Assembly: GCA_016930735.1 (NCBI GenBank)
Contig: JAFGGF010000161.1
Span: 1-13,712, forward strand
Source: Prolixibacteraceae bacterium
Lineage (GTDB): Bacteria; Bacteroidota; Bacteroidia; Bacteroidales; Prolixibacteraceae
Reading direction: 5' to 3'
Length of the DNA stretch: 13,712 nucleotides
Under the pieces are notes generated by a model. It was not told where the DNA came from, did not search any database, and worked only from the letters and a program-made list of their open reading frames with translations. This document shows positions 1 through 6,584 of the stretch, piece after piece. A program made the translations under genes and the position numbers. Numbering within the stretch: position 1 is the first letter of the stretch; each line of letters starts with the position of its first letter.

Positions 1-40
1 GAATTTTTCGGGTTGTGAATTTTATAAGGAGTGGTTGAAA

Positions 41-128
41 TGATGCCCTTTCAGGGCTGGGAGCTACTTCATAGCTGGTTCAGCCCCGGACTATATCCGG
101 GGTTATTGAGGTGATGCCCCTTCGGGGC
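41..128. repeat. Cluster of four short palindromes (REP-like intergenic repeat)
   Basis: Four hairpin-forming units follow one another without coding sequence. They are GCCCT/AGGGC around TTC (45-57), AGCTA/TAGCT (62-76), CCCCGGA/TCCGGGG around CTATA (84-102) and GCCCC/GGGGC around TTC (116-128). The first and last are diverged copies of one unit, each preceded by TGATG and about 71 bases apart. Blocks of this kind are common between genes in Bacteroidota and resemble REP-type repeats. The cluster may start before the window. No function can be read from it; it could shield or end transcripts from an upstream gene. Confidence 0.6.
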
Positions 129-221
129 TTGTGGCGCTGTGAGTGCCTGATTTTTGCAGTATTTTTTCAAAAAATATGTAACTAACTTTTTTTTTCTTTA
201 CTAAATGAAAAACAAGAGAAA

Positions 222-725
222 TTGAAAAAAGAAGAAAAATTTAATGCCATAGTATCCGAAAACAGCGAAAGGATCAGAAGCATTTGCAGGTATTACAATT
301 CAAATCCTGAAGACCAGAAAGATATGTATCAGGAAGTATTGGTAAATATCTGGAAAAGCCTTGATAATTTCAGAGGCGATTCGGCAATAAGTACGTGGGT
401 TTACCGGGTTGCTGTAAATACTTCGCTGACATTCACAGGGAAGGCTTTCAGGCACATGAAACTTATTGTGAATAGTGATACAAAAAATCTGAATTCTTTC
501 CTCGATGATGAAAACCTGAAAGAAAAGCTGGAGGAAGAAACCCGGTTGGATAAACTTAAGGTTGAACTGAACCAGCTGTCTATAATCGACAAAGCTTTGA
601 TCTCGCTAATGCTTGAAGGGCTTTCAATGAAAGAAGTTGCTGATGTAATAGGGATTACCGAGCCAAATGTAAAGGTGAAAATCCACCGTATTAAACAACA
701 GTTAAAAGATAAATTAAATGGGTAA
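222..725 (+). CDS. ECF-type RNA polymerase sigma factor
   Basis: This 167-residue protein is an extracytoplasmic-function sigma factor, which directs RNA polymerase to a special promoter set. Region 2 spans about residues 8-75 and includes the core-binding and -10-melting stretch with DMYQEVLVNIWKSL (34-47) and the typical STWVYRVAVN (57-66). Region 4 spans about 114-163, with a helix-turn-helix around LSMKEVADVIGITEPNVKV (134-152). Length and layout are normal for the family. The start used is TTG at 222, which gives the usual N-terminus; the ATG at 205 is in another frame and meets a stop at 223-225, exactly over the TTG. The gene overlaps the next one by 8 bases, so the two are probably translated together. 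No convincing promoter of the housekeeping type is seen upstream. The family call is very sure; target genes are unknown. Confidence 0.92.
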   Translation: MKKEEKFNAIVSENSERIRSICRYYNSNPEDQKDMYQEVLVNIWKSLDNFRGDSAISTWVYRVAVNTSLTFTGKAFRHMKLIVNSDTKNLNSFLDDENLKEKLEEETRLDKLKVELNQLSIIDKALISLMLEGLSMKEVADVIGITEPNVKVKIHRIKQQLKDKLNG

Positions 726-1272
726 AACTATGGAAACAAATTACAGGAAAAATGAAAATACAAACCTTGACCAATTGGTAAGAAAGCTGAAAGTAAAAGA
801 TCTGAATTATGCTTCTTTAAGCAGGGCAGTTCAAATCATCTACTTCATTCTGATCCCGCTTTACGCAATGATGACTATTTGGGAATACACAGATGAAAAG
901 AATATTAATGAGTTGATTGGGGGAGGCCTTTTTATTATTTCATTTTTCATTTTTATACTATTATTCAGGCATTACTATAAAAAATACAAATATGTCGACT
1001 ATTCATTACCAACAATTCAAATGCTGAAGAACGCTGCCGAAAGGTACAGGCCATTTCAGAAATATACCGGGTGGAGTTTTGTTGCATTAATAATCATGGA
1101 TGTTGGTTTGATTTTCGACTGGAAAGATGAATCCTCCGTTTTTATAAGCCAGGTATTTTTCTGGGGACTAATTATAATTGGCTTATTAATTGGCTTAATT
1201 ATCTGGTATAATAAGTACAAACCCATACGTGATGAAGCTTTACGATTAATTCAGGAAATTGAAGGGAATTAA
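718..1272 (+). CDS. Four-helix membrane protein coupled to the ECF sigma factor, possible anti-sigma factor
   Basis: The product has 184 residues and I do not recognise a named family. A polar N-terminus of about 35 residues (NLDQLVRKLKVKDLNYASL region) is followed by hydrophobic segments near residues 37-56, 66-84, 119-135 and 141-164, then a short charged tail ending in RLIQEIEGN. It should sit in the inner membrane with the N-terminus probably cytoplasmic. It starts inside the end of the sigma factor gene (ATG 718; a second ATG at 730 is possible), an arrangement typical of sigma and anti-sigma partners. The inference is that the N-terminal segment may bind the sigma factor, but it has no recognisable zinc-binding HxxxCxxC motif or FecR-like domain. 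A structural or regulated membrane protein unrelated to sigma control is also possible. Confidence 0.72.
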   Translation: MGKTMETNYRKNENTNLDQLVRKLKVKDLNYASLSRAVQIIYFILIPLYAMMTIWEYTDEKNINELIGGGLFIISFFIFILLFRHYYKKYKYVDYSLPTIQMLKNAAERYRPFQKYTGWSFVALIIMDVGLIFDWKDESSVFISQVFFWGLIIIGLLIGLIIWYNKYKPIRDEALRLIQEIEGN

Positions 1273-1293
1273 AATAATCCGCAAATGATTGAT

Positions 1294-1322
1294 GCGCTTG
1301 GCGGTTTTGAACCGCTTAGCGC
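1294..1322. terminator. Hairpin between convergent operons, possible bidirectional terminator
   Basis: GCGCT (1294-1298) pairs with AGCGC (1318-1322), and GCGGTT (1301-1306) pairs with AACCGC (1310-1315), around a TTG loop; between them lie one mismatch and one G-T wobble. It sits 22 bases after the plus-strand membrane protein gene and 8 bases beyond the stop of the minus-strand response regulator gene. Neither side has a clean T-run, so termination is inferred from position and stem strength only. Confidence 0.5.
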
Positions 1323-1329
1323 ATATCGG

Positions 1330-2058
1330 CTACTTATTCAAAAATCCATCGTAATTTAATTTATTAAATACAACTTTTTTATAACTGATGCCAATGGGAA
1401 ATTCTTTTTTCCCGATAAATACACTTACCGGGCTGAAACTTGTTATTCGTTTTATTGAAACTATAAAGGACCGGTGGATCCTGATAAATCCGTTTTCCGA
1501 TAACAGGGTTTCTATCGATGTAATCGTGCACCGGCTGTTTATAACTCTTTCAGGAGTATGAATAATTAAATTATCTCCCATGCTTTCGGCATACATAATT
1601 TCTGAAAGGGGGATTTTATGAATTACATTTTTTTCCCGCAGATAAAGAAATTCTTCGTTTGTTCCCTGATTATGTAAAAAAACTTCTGATTCGTGATTAA
1701 AAGTGGTAAAAAATTTTTCAATTGCCTGCATAAAACGCTCAAATGAAACTGGTTTCAGCAAATAGTCGAGCACATTCAGATCATACCCTTCGAGTGCATA
1801 TTGCCTGTGAGCGGTTGTAAGGATCACCGCAGGCGGATTTTTAAGCGATTTTATTAATTCAGTCCCCTTCATTTCCGGCATGTGAATATCGAGGAACATC
1901 AGGTCAACCCTATGGTTATTCAGGAAATCAAAAGCTTCGATGGCATCCGCTGCAGTGCCTGCTATTTCAATTGATTTTAATTTACCAAGATGCGATTTGA
2001 GTACCTCAATGGCCAGAGGTTCGTCATCCACAATCAGACATTTTGCTTTGGTTTCCAT
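1330..2058 (-). CDS. LytTR-family response regulator
   Basis: This 242-residue transcription factor has an N-terminal receiver domain (about 5-118) with acidic pair D11-D12, phospho-acceptor D57 in FLDIHMP, T81-T82 and conserved K102 in LLKP. A LytTR DNA-binding domain follows (about 135-235), with LREKNVIHKIPLSEIMYAES near the start of the domain and FIRIHRSFIVS at 191-201. This is the LytR/AlgR layout, in which the partner kinase phosphorylates D57 and the LytTR domain binds promoter DNA. Its start lies 6 bases after the stop of the histidine kinase gene on the same strand, so the two form an operon and almost certainly a cognate pair. All key receiver residues are intact. Target genes cannot be told from the window. 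Confidence 0.93.
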   Translation of the reverse strand: METKAKCLIVDDEPLAIEVLKSHLGKLKSIEIAGTAADAIEAFDFLNNHRVDLMFLDIHMPEMKGTELIKSLKNPPAVILTTAHRQYALEGYDLNVLDYLLKPVSFERFMQAIEKFFTTFNHESEVFLHNQGTNEEFLYLREKNVIHKIPLSEIMYAESMGDNLIIHTPERVINSRCTITSIETLLSENGFIRIHRSFIVSIKRITSFSPVSVFIGKKEFPIGISYKKVVFNKLNYDGFLNK

Positions 2059-2064
2059 AGCCTG

Positions 2065-3117
2065 TTATTTTTCACTGAATATCTTCAATTCCACACTGAA
2101 AGTTTTTTCTTCCTGTATAATATTAAGCTTGTGTCGGTTAGGATAAATCAGTTCCAGCCTTCTTTTTACATTGTTTAAACCGATGCCTTCACTTTGCGAT
2201 TCATCGTTTTTCTTTTCCTGAGGAATTGTATTTACAGCACTCAGTTTCAGGTAAGCAGGTTCAATTTCCAATAGTATCCGGATGCCAGGTTTGGAGCGGT
2301 CGTTGCTTGCACCATGTTTGAAACAGTTTTCAATAAAAGGAAGCAGGATAAGCGGGGCTATCTCATATCCTTCTGCATTACCCTTTATTTCATATTGAAG
2401 GTCGAGCCGCTCATTATAACGCATCCTTTCAAGTTCAATATATCCCTGAATGATTTCAAGTTCTTTTGTTAACGGAACAAATTCATCATTGCTTTTATAA
2501 ATCATATAATCCAGCAAATCCGACAGCTTCAGCACAATATCAGGTGTTTTATCCGACTTGATCAGGGTAAGTGCATAAAGGTTATTTAACGTGTTAAAAA
2601 GAAAATGCGGATGTACCTGTGATTTTAGGAAATTCAATTCGGCTGCCATTTTTTCTTCCACCAGCTTTTTATTGTTTTGTTCGTCAGAGTACCATTTTTT
2701 AAAAATCACCAAGGCTGCTGCTATTGCCGGTATCCCATAATTCGATGCCAGTTTGTTCAGAATGTGGGGTACATCGAACAACGGCATTTTTGATAAATCC
2801 ACCATCTCAGGGAAAAGATTGGCGTAGTGATATGTTGCCCAGATGAAAAATCCGTAAAGGAAAGAATGAATTAATGTTAAAATTCCGAAAGTTATAAACC
2901 GTTTTTTGTCAATTGCAAAAGGAAGAATTAAATAAATAAATGTATAAGCAGCAATAATCCTTGCAGGCAATAATGTAAGGCCCCACATAAATTCCACATA
3001 GTAATACTCCATATACCCGGCATACATAAGCCAGTAGGTTAAAAATATGACTATCCAGAAAAGGATGTGCCATAAAAAACGGTGCCTGAAAAAAATGGGT
3101 AGCTGATTTTCTGCCAT
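2065..3117 (-). CDS. LytS/YehU-type membrane sensor histidine kinase
   Basis: This 350-residue kinase has an N-terminal membrane part with hydrophobic segments near residues 13-34, 45-66, 73-98 and 124-139, without a large periplasmic domain. A short coiled linker (about 145-165) leads to the His_kinase domain, with QVHPHFLFNTLNNLYAL at 167-183, where H171 is the expected phosphorylated histidine. The ATP-binding part shows LLPFIENCFKHG (258-269, N-box) and GIGLNNVKRRL (311-321, G-box). Four membrane helices and a missing sensory domain suggest a signal sensed within or at the membrane. It is the first gene of a minus-strand operon with the LytTR regulator, and a TAnnTTTG element lies 20 bases upstream of the start. 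The ligand is unknown. Confidence 0.92.
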   Translation of the reverse strand: MAENQLPIFFRHRFLWHILFWIVIFLTYWLMYAGYMEYYYVEFMWGLTLLPARIIAAYTFIYLILPFAIDKKRFITFGILTLIHSFLYGFFIWATYHYANLFPEMVDLSKMPLFDVPHILNKLASNYGIPAIAAALVIFKKWYSDEQNNKKLVEEKMAAELNFLKSQVHPHFLFNTLNNLYALTLIKSDKTPDIVLKLSDLLDYMIYKSNDEFVPLTKELEIIQGYIELERMRYNERLDLQYEIKGNAEGYEIAPLILLPFIENCFKHGASNDRSKPGIRILLEIEPAYLKLSAVNTIPQEKKNDESQSEGIGLNNVKRRLELIYPNRHKLNIIQEEKTFSVELKIFSEK

Positions 3118-3136
3118 TTTATACCTGAATTTTTTT

Positions 3137-3144
3137 CAAACTTA
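3137..3144 (-). promoter_or_regulatory. Candidate promoter (-7 TAnnTTTG) for the LytS/LytTR operon
   Basis: Read on the minus strand the bases are TAAGTTTG, a full match to the Bacteroidota TAnnTTTG element. A TTG (3165-3167 on the minus strand) lies 20 bases further upstream, near the expected -33 position. The leader to the ATG at 3117 would be only about 10-15 bases, which is short but possible. Confidence 0.5.
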
Positions 3145-3310
3145 ATTTAAAGAAGGTAAACATACAAGTGATTGCGATAAACAATGCTTTAAATGAGGTG
3201 TTTGCCTGGTTAATTCCGGATAGAAGTGAATGAAAATATTTTTAAAAAACAGAAATAATAATATTCCTGTGGAAAGTTTTAAAAAACTTCTGAAATAAAA
3301 TAATAGCCAT

Positions 3311-3318
3311 TACCTTTG
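3311..3318 (+). promoter_or_regulatory. Candidate promoter (-7 TAnnTTTG) for the HisKA_3/NarL pair
   Basis: TACCTTTG matches the Bacteroidota -7 consensus exactly and lies 25 bases before the ATG at 3344, leaving a leader of about 20 bases. No TTG stands at the -33 spacing, so transcription may need an activator or be weak. Confidence 0.5.
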
Positions 3319-3343
3319 AATACATAAAACAACCGCTTCAACA

Positions 3344-4321
3344 ATGACTACACTTAAAATCGCTTTGCTTTTATCCATGCTGTTCCAGGTTGGTGCAACC
3401 GTTTTCGCGATCAGTTTAATCAGAAAGACACGTTATAATATTTCCTGGATATTAATTTCCTCCGGGTTCCTTTTAATGGCACTAAGGCGCTTGTCCGATT
3501 TTTCTTCTCTTTTCTGGGAGACAAGCCTTTATCAGAAAGAAGAAGTGAATAGTTGGATAGGGATTTTTATTTCTGTTTTACTGTTTGTAGGAGTTATTTT
3601 TATAAAAAAGATTTTTAACCTTCAAAACCAGATTGAGCAGTTAAGGAAGGATAACGAAAAGAAAGTGTTGTCGGCGATAATTAATACAGAAGAGAAAGCG
3701 AGGCAGACTTTTGCCCGGGAACTGCATGACGGAATGGGACCGGTTTTGTCATCCATAAAAATGGCTCTGAGTGCAATCGACAGGAAAAGTTTGTCGGAAA
3801 TGAATAAAAAAATTATTGAATCGGCTTATAATTCAGCAAGTAATTCAATTTTTACTTTGAAAGAAATTGCCAATAATCTGAGCCCTCACCTGCTGATAAA
3901 CTTTGGCCTTAATCAGGCCCTCGACAACCTTGCTTCACAGCTTCTGCCACAAAAAAATATTGGCTATGAATTTGATTTTCAAATGGATGATAAGCAATTG
4001 AGCAAAGAAATGACCATCAATTTTTACAGGATTATTTCTGAACTGATGAATAACAGTTTTACTCATGCCAATCCGCAAAAAATATATCTGGAAATCAAAA
4101 AAGAAGAATCTTATATTCTGATACGGTATATGGATGACGGTGATGGCTTTGAATACAGTCCCGATACGGATGAAAATAAAAGTATTGGAATGGGTTTGAA
4201 TAATATTTCCTCCAGGGTGAAATCGCTCAATGGATATTATACAATTACAACAGCTCCGGGCCACGGTTTTTCAATAGAACTTTATTTTCCTTCAAATCTG
4301 AATACAAATGGAAAAGACTGA
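3344..4321 (+). CDS. NarL-system sensor histidine kinase (HisKA_3 type)
   Basis: This 325-residue membrane kinase has hydrophobic segments near residues 5-26, 33-48 and 71-88, followed by a coiled region (about 90-118). The dimerisation and phosphotransfer domain carries ARELHDGMGPVLSSIKMAL (124-142) with H128 as the phospho-histidine. The HATPase domain shows the N-box ELMNNSFTHA (233-242), the DDGDGFE motif (264-270) and GMGLNNI (282-288). There is no PAS, HAMP or large extracytoplasmic domain, so the signal is probably sensed in the membrane. Its last 14 bases overlap the start of the NarL-type regulator, which marks the two as a cognate pair. It is divergent from the LytS/LytTR pair. The ATG at 3344 gives a good hydrophobic N-terminus and fits the promoter 25 bases upstream. 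Confidence 0.92.
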   Translation: MTTLKIALLLSMLFQVGATVFAISLIRKTRYNISWILISSGFLLMALRRLSDFSSLFWETSLYQKEEVNSWIGIFISVLLFVGVIFIKKIFNLQNQIEQLRKDNEKKVLSAIINTEEKARQTFARELHDGMGPVLSSIKMALSAIDRKSLSEMNKKIIESAYNSASNSIFTLKEIANNLSPHLLINFGLNQALDNLASQLLPQKNIGYEFDFQMDDKQLSKEMTINFYRIISELMNNSFTHANPQKIYLEIKKEESYILIRYMDDGDGFEYSPDTDENKSIGMGLNNISSRVKSLNGYYTITTAPGHGFSIELYFPSNLNTNGKD

Positions 4322-4949
4322 TATTTTCATTGTTGATGATCATTCACTTTTCAGGGAAGGATTAAAACTGTTGCTTTCAAATCTTGAATTTATCGGGAAA
4401 ATTTATGAGGCCAGTAATGGCGAGGAATTTATCAGGGGATTAACGGACCACCAGGCAGACATAGTTTTGCTTGATATTGAAATGCCGGTTATGAACGGGA
4501 TTGAAGCAGCAAAAAAAGCAAAAGAGATACATCCCGACCTAAAAATAATTGCTCTTTCCATGTATTCCGATAAGAATTACTATCTAAGTATGATTGAAGC
4601 AGGGGCCTGTGGTTTCCTGTTAAAAAATTCCAATTTTCAGGAAGTTGAAAAAGCGATAACCGATGTTAACAACGATAAAAGTTATATATCGATCGAGATT
4701 TTACAGGATATTCTAAAATACCCCCAGAAAAGTAATTCCAATTTGTTTGACTCAGAATTGACTGATCGGGAAGTGGAAGTCCTGTTGCTGATCTGCAAAG
4801 GATTTACAAACAATGAAATAGCCGGCCGGCTGGTTGTCAGTAAACGCACCGTGGATAAACACCGCGAAAACCTGTTACTAAAAACCCAGTCGAAAAATAC
4901 TGCCAACCTGGTAATTTATGCTATAAAAAACGGTTTTCTGGAAATTTAA
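4308..4949 (+). CDS. NarL/FixJ-type response regulator
   Basis: This 213-residue regulator has a receiver domain (about 4-120) with D10-D11, phospho-acceptor D56 in LLDIEMP and conserved K106 in LLKN. A LuxR-type helix-turn-helix domain follows (about 150-210), seen in LTDREVEVLLLICKGFTNNE (151-170) and VVSKRTVDKHRENLLLK (176-192). The kinase encoded just before it, with a 14-base overlap, should phosphorylate D56 and trigger promoter binding. The porin-pst operon begins about 300-370 bases downstream on the same strand and could be a target, but a terminator-like hairpin separates them and nothing in the sequence proves the link. All key residues are present and the length is typical. Confidence 0.94.
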   Translation: MEKTDIFIVDDHSLFREGLKLLLSNLEFIGKIYEASNGEEFIRGLTDHQADIVLLDIEMPVMNGIEAAKKAKEIHPDLKIIALSMYSDKNYYLSMIEAGACGFLLKNSNFQEVEKAITDVNNDKSYISIEILQDILKYPQKSNSNLFDSELTDREVEVLLLICKGFTNNEIAGRLVVSKRTVDKHRENLLLKTQSKNTANLVIYAIKNGFLEI

Positions 4950-4959
4950 TCATAAAATT

Positions 4960-4979
4960 CCTCGTGGTTTACCGCGAGG
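4960..4979 (+). terminator. Hairpin terminator after the NarL regulator gene
   Basis: CCTCGTGG (4960-4967) pairs with CCGCGAGG (4972-4979) through one G-T wobble around a four-base loop, TTTA. It starts 11 bases after the stop codon of the response regulator. The following bases are T-rich (TTACCTTATTCTCT) but not a strict T-run, so it is a probable rather than certain intrinsic terminator. Confidence 0.6.
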
Positions 4980-4990
4980 TTACCTTATTC

Positions 4991-5032
4991 TCTCCCCCTG
5001 ATTTTCAGGGGAGATGTCAGCCGGATGGCTGA
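4991..5032. repeat. Two-hairpin palindromic intergenic repeat
   Basis: The first hairpin is CCCCTGA/TCAGGGG around TTT (4995-5011) and can extend through TCT/AGA with a bulged C. The second is TCAGCC/GGCTGA around GGAT (5017-5032). AGAGGGGTGA follows directly. From general familiarity this layout resembles a dispersed intergenic repeat common in Bacteroidota; copy number must be checked in the full genome. Confidence 0.5.
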
Positions 5033-5060
5033 TAGAGGGGTGAAATAATGAAAGTTCGGT

Positions 5061-5127
5061 TTTCAGCATATGCTGAAATAAAGTTGGCGAAATACTCCTT
5101 GGCTTGCCACGGGGATAGTCAACTTTA
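5061..5127. repeat. Perfect 18-base palindrome followed by a 49-base inverted-repeat element
   Basis: TTTCAGCATATGCTGAAA (5061-5078) is a perfect palindrome and could be an operator for a dimeric regulator. Next to it, TAAAGTTG (5079-5086) pairs with CAACTTTA (5120-5127), with two further pairs inside. It lies 95-160 bases upstream of the promoter of the porin-pst operon. It may be a regulatory site, a structured RNA or part of a small repeat; the sequence alone does not decide. Confidence 0.45.
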
Positions 5128-5191
5128 AGAATTTTCTTTATTCAAATCAAAGTTTGCATACGTTAAAAAGCGTATTGGAAAAATTACGTTT

Positions 5192-5229
5192 TTTGACTGT
5201 TTCAGAGAATTTGCTGTCTGATATTTTTG
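5192..5229 (+). promoter_or_regulatory. Promoter with an imperfect direct repeat for the porin-pst operon
   Basis: TATTTTTG (5222-5229) matches the TAnnTTTG element and lies 23 bases before the first possible start (5253). Just upstream, TTTGACTGT (5192-5200) and TTTGCTGTCTGA (5210-5221) form an imperfect direct repeat with an 18-base period. They could be paired binding sites for an activator, since a TTG at the proper -33 spacing is missing (the nearest TTTTG ends 26 bases upstream of the -7 element). The E. coli Pho box uses an 11-base period, so this is not a match to it. Confidence 0.45.
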
Positions 5230-5315
5230 TATTGCAGTAAATTTTTGCAAATATGTACAATATTATCAGGCAAGCTTTAAAACTACCTCGCCGGCAAAAT
5301 CAGATAACTTTAAAA

Positions 5316-6584
5316 ATGTCGAAACCCGCTTTTATTTTATTCATAATCCTGGTATTTTTTACCGGGAATCTTTACGCCCAGTTTACAGTCGACGCACAAT
5401 ACCGGAACCGGTTTGAATTCCGCGATGGTTATAAAAAATTGGTAACTGAAGGTTCAACACCGGCTGCATTTATTTCGCAACGTACCCGATTTTCAATCGG
5501 ATATGAAAACGACCTGTTAAAATTGAAATTTACCCCGCAGGATGTCAGGGTCTGGGGCGATGAACAACTGAGCAGTTCAACGGGCGTTTTCGGAGACAAT
5601 GCCTCGCTTGATCTGTTTGAAGCTTTCATACAGCTTAAAACCGGCAAAAAAGTATGGCTTTCAGTTGGCAGGCAGCAACTTGTTTACGACAATCAGCGGA
5701 TTCTGGCAGCCCGGAACTGGAATCAGAACGGAATAGCTTATGATGCAGTTGTTTTTAAATGGAATCCGGAAAACTGGAAAATACATATTGGAAGCAGTTG
5801 GAACTCGACAGGCGAAAATTCATCGGATAATTTTTACGATCCCAAACGTATTAAATCTTTGAACTTTCTCTGGGCTCAGCACGAACTTTCGGAAAACTGG
5901 GATTTTTCTGTTTCGCATATTGTTTCAGGTGTTACCGGATCAGAAACTGAAAACAAGCTGTATTTCAGGCAAACAGCAGGATTATTCACTACCTGTATTC
6001 AGGGTGATTTTACTTTTTCAGGGAATATTTACTATCAATTCGGGAAAAATAATTCAGGGCAAAAGGTAAGTGCCACGTTAGCCGATTTTGAAACAGCCCT
6101 TAAAACCGGGAAATTGACTTCCGGGCTTGGGCTAAGTTACCTTTCGGGAAATAAAATCACCAATACACAAATGAAAAGAGATCATCTTTTTGATGTACTG
6201 TACGGCGCCCGGCACCGTGTTTATGGAGGTATGGACTATTTCACCAGTTTCAATTCACAAACAAGGGAAGGAGGATTGGCTGATTATTATTTCTTTTTTG
6301 ACATAAAATTTTCAGGTAAAACCAGCCTGAGGAATACAGGACATTACTTCCGGCTCGCACAAACCAATGAAAATACACCTGACAATAAAAATCTGGGATA
6401 CGAGAACGACCTTGTTCTAAAATATAAATTTTCAGAATGGGGTGCACTTGAATGCGGGTATTTGTTTTTTCTCCCGACTGCTGCTTTAGAAACAGTACAG
6501 GGTGTCCCCAACAGTAAATTTTCACAATTTTTTTATATGCAGCTTACAGTTACTCCGGTACTGTTTCAGGCTGGATTAAAATGA
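5316..6584 (+). CDS. Outer-membrane porin of the alginate-export family, in the pst operon
   Basis: The mature protein should be a beta-barrel outer-membrane channel. From the ATG at 5316 it has 422 residues and a classic signal peptide, with hydrophobic AFILFIILVFFTGN and a cleavage site after LYA (residue 21). The reading frame is open from an ATG at 5253, but the extra 21 residues are polar and would spoil the signal peptide, so 5316 is preferred. The family is shown by FISQRTRFSIGYEN, FTPQDVRVWGDE and VGRQQLVYDNQRILAARNW, typical of alginate-export-type barrels in Bacteroidota, and by alternating aromatic strands through to the end. Its stop overlaps the pstS start by 4 bases (ATGA), so it is translationally coupled to phosphate uptake. 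It is therefore inferred to admit phosphate or phosphorylated compounds, not alginate. Confidence 0.85.
   Translation: MSKPAFILFIILVFFTGNLYAQFTVDAQYRNRFEFRDGYKKLVTEGSTPAAFISQRTRFSIGYENDLLKLKFTPQDVRVWGDEQLSSSTGVFGDNASLDLFEAFIQLKTGKKVWLSVGRQQLVYDNQRILAARNWNQNGIAYDAVVFKWNPENWKIHIGSSWNSTGENSSDNFYDPKRIKSLNFLWAQHELSENWDFSVSHIVSGVTGSETENKLYFRQTAGLFTTCIQGDFTFSGNIYYQFGKNNSGQKVSATLADFETALKTGKLTSGLGLSYLSGNKITNTQMKRDHLFDVLYGARHRVYGGMDYFTSFNSQTREGGLADYYFFFDIKFSGKTSLRNTGHYFRLAQTNENTPDNKNLGYENDLVLKYKFSEWGALECGYLFFLPTAALETVQGVPNSKFSQFFYMQLTVTPVLFQAGLK

Larger units (their letters stand above)
4950..5315. other. Structured intergenic region before the porin-pst operon
   Basis: No coding sequence is supported here apart from an optional upstream in-frame start at 5253. 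In order, the stretch holds a terminator hairpin (4960-4979), a two-hairpin repeat (4991-5032), an 18-base perfect palindrome (5061-5078), a long-span inverted repeat (5079-5127), an AT-rich segment and a TAnnTTTG promoter (5222-5229). The density of inverted repeats is well above that of the other spacers on this side of the window. Confidence 0.6.

Noticed and set aside
5253..5315. Porin start at the upstream ATG
   Set aside because: It adds 21 polar residues before an otherwise standard signal peptide that begins at 5316; possible but less likely.
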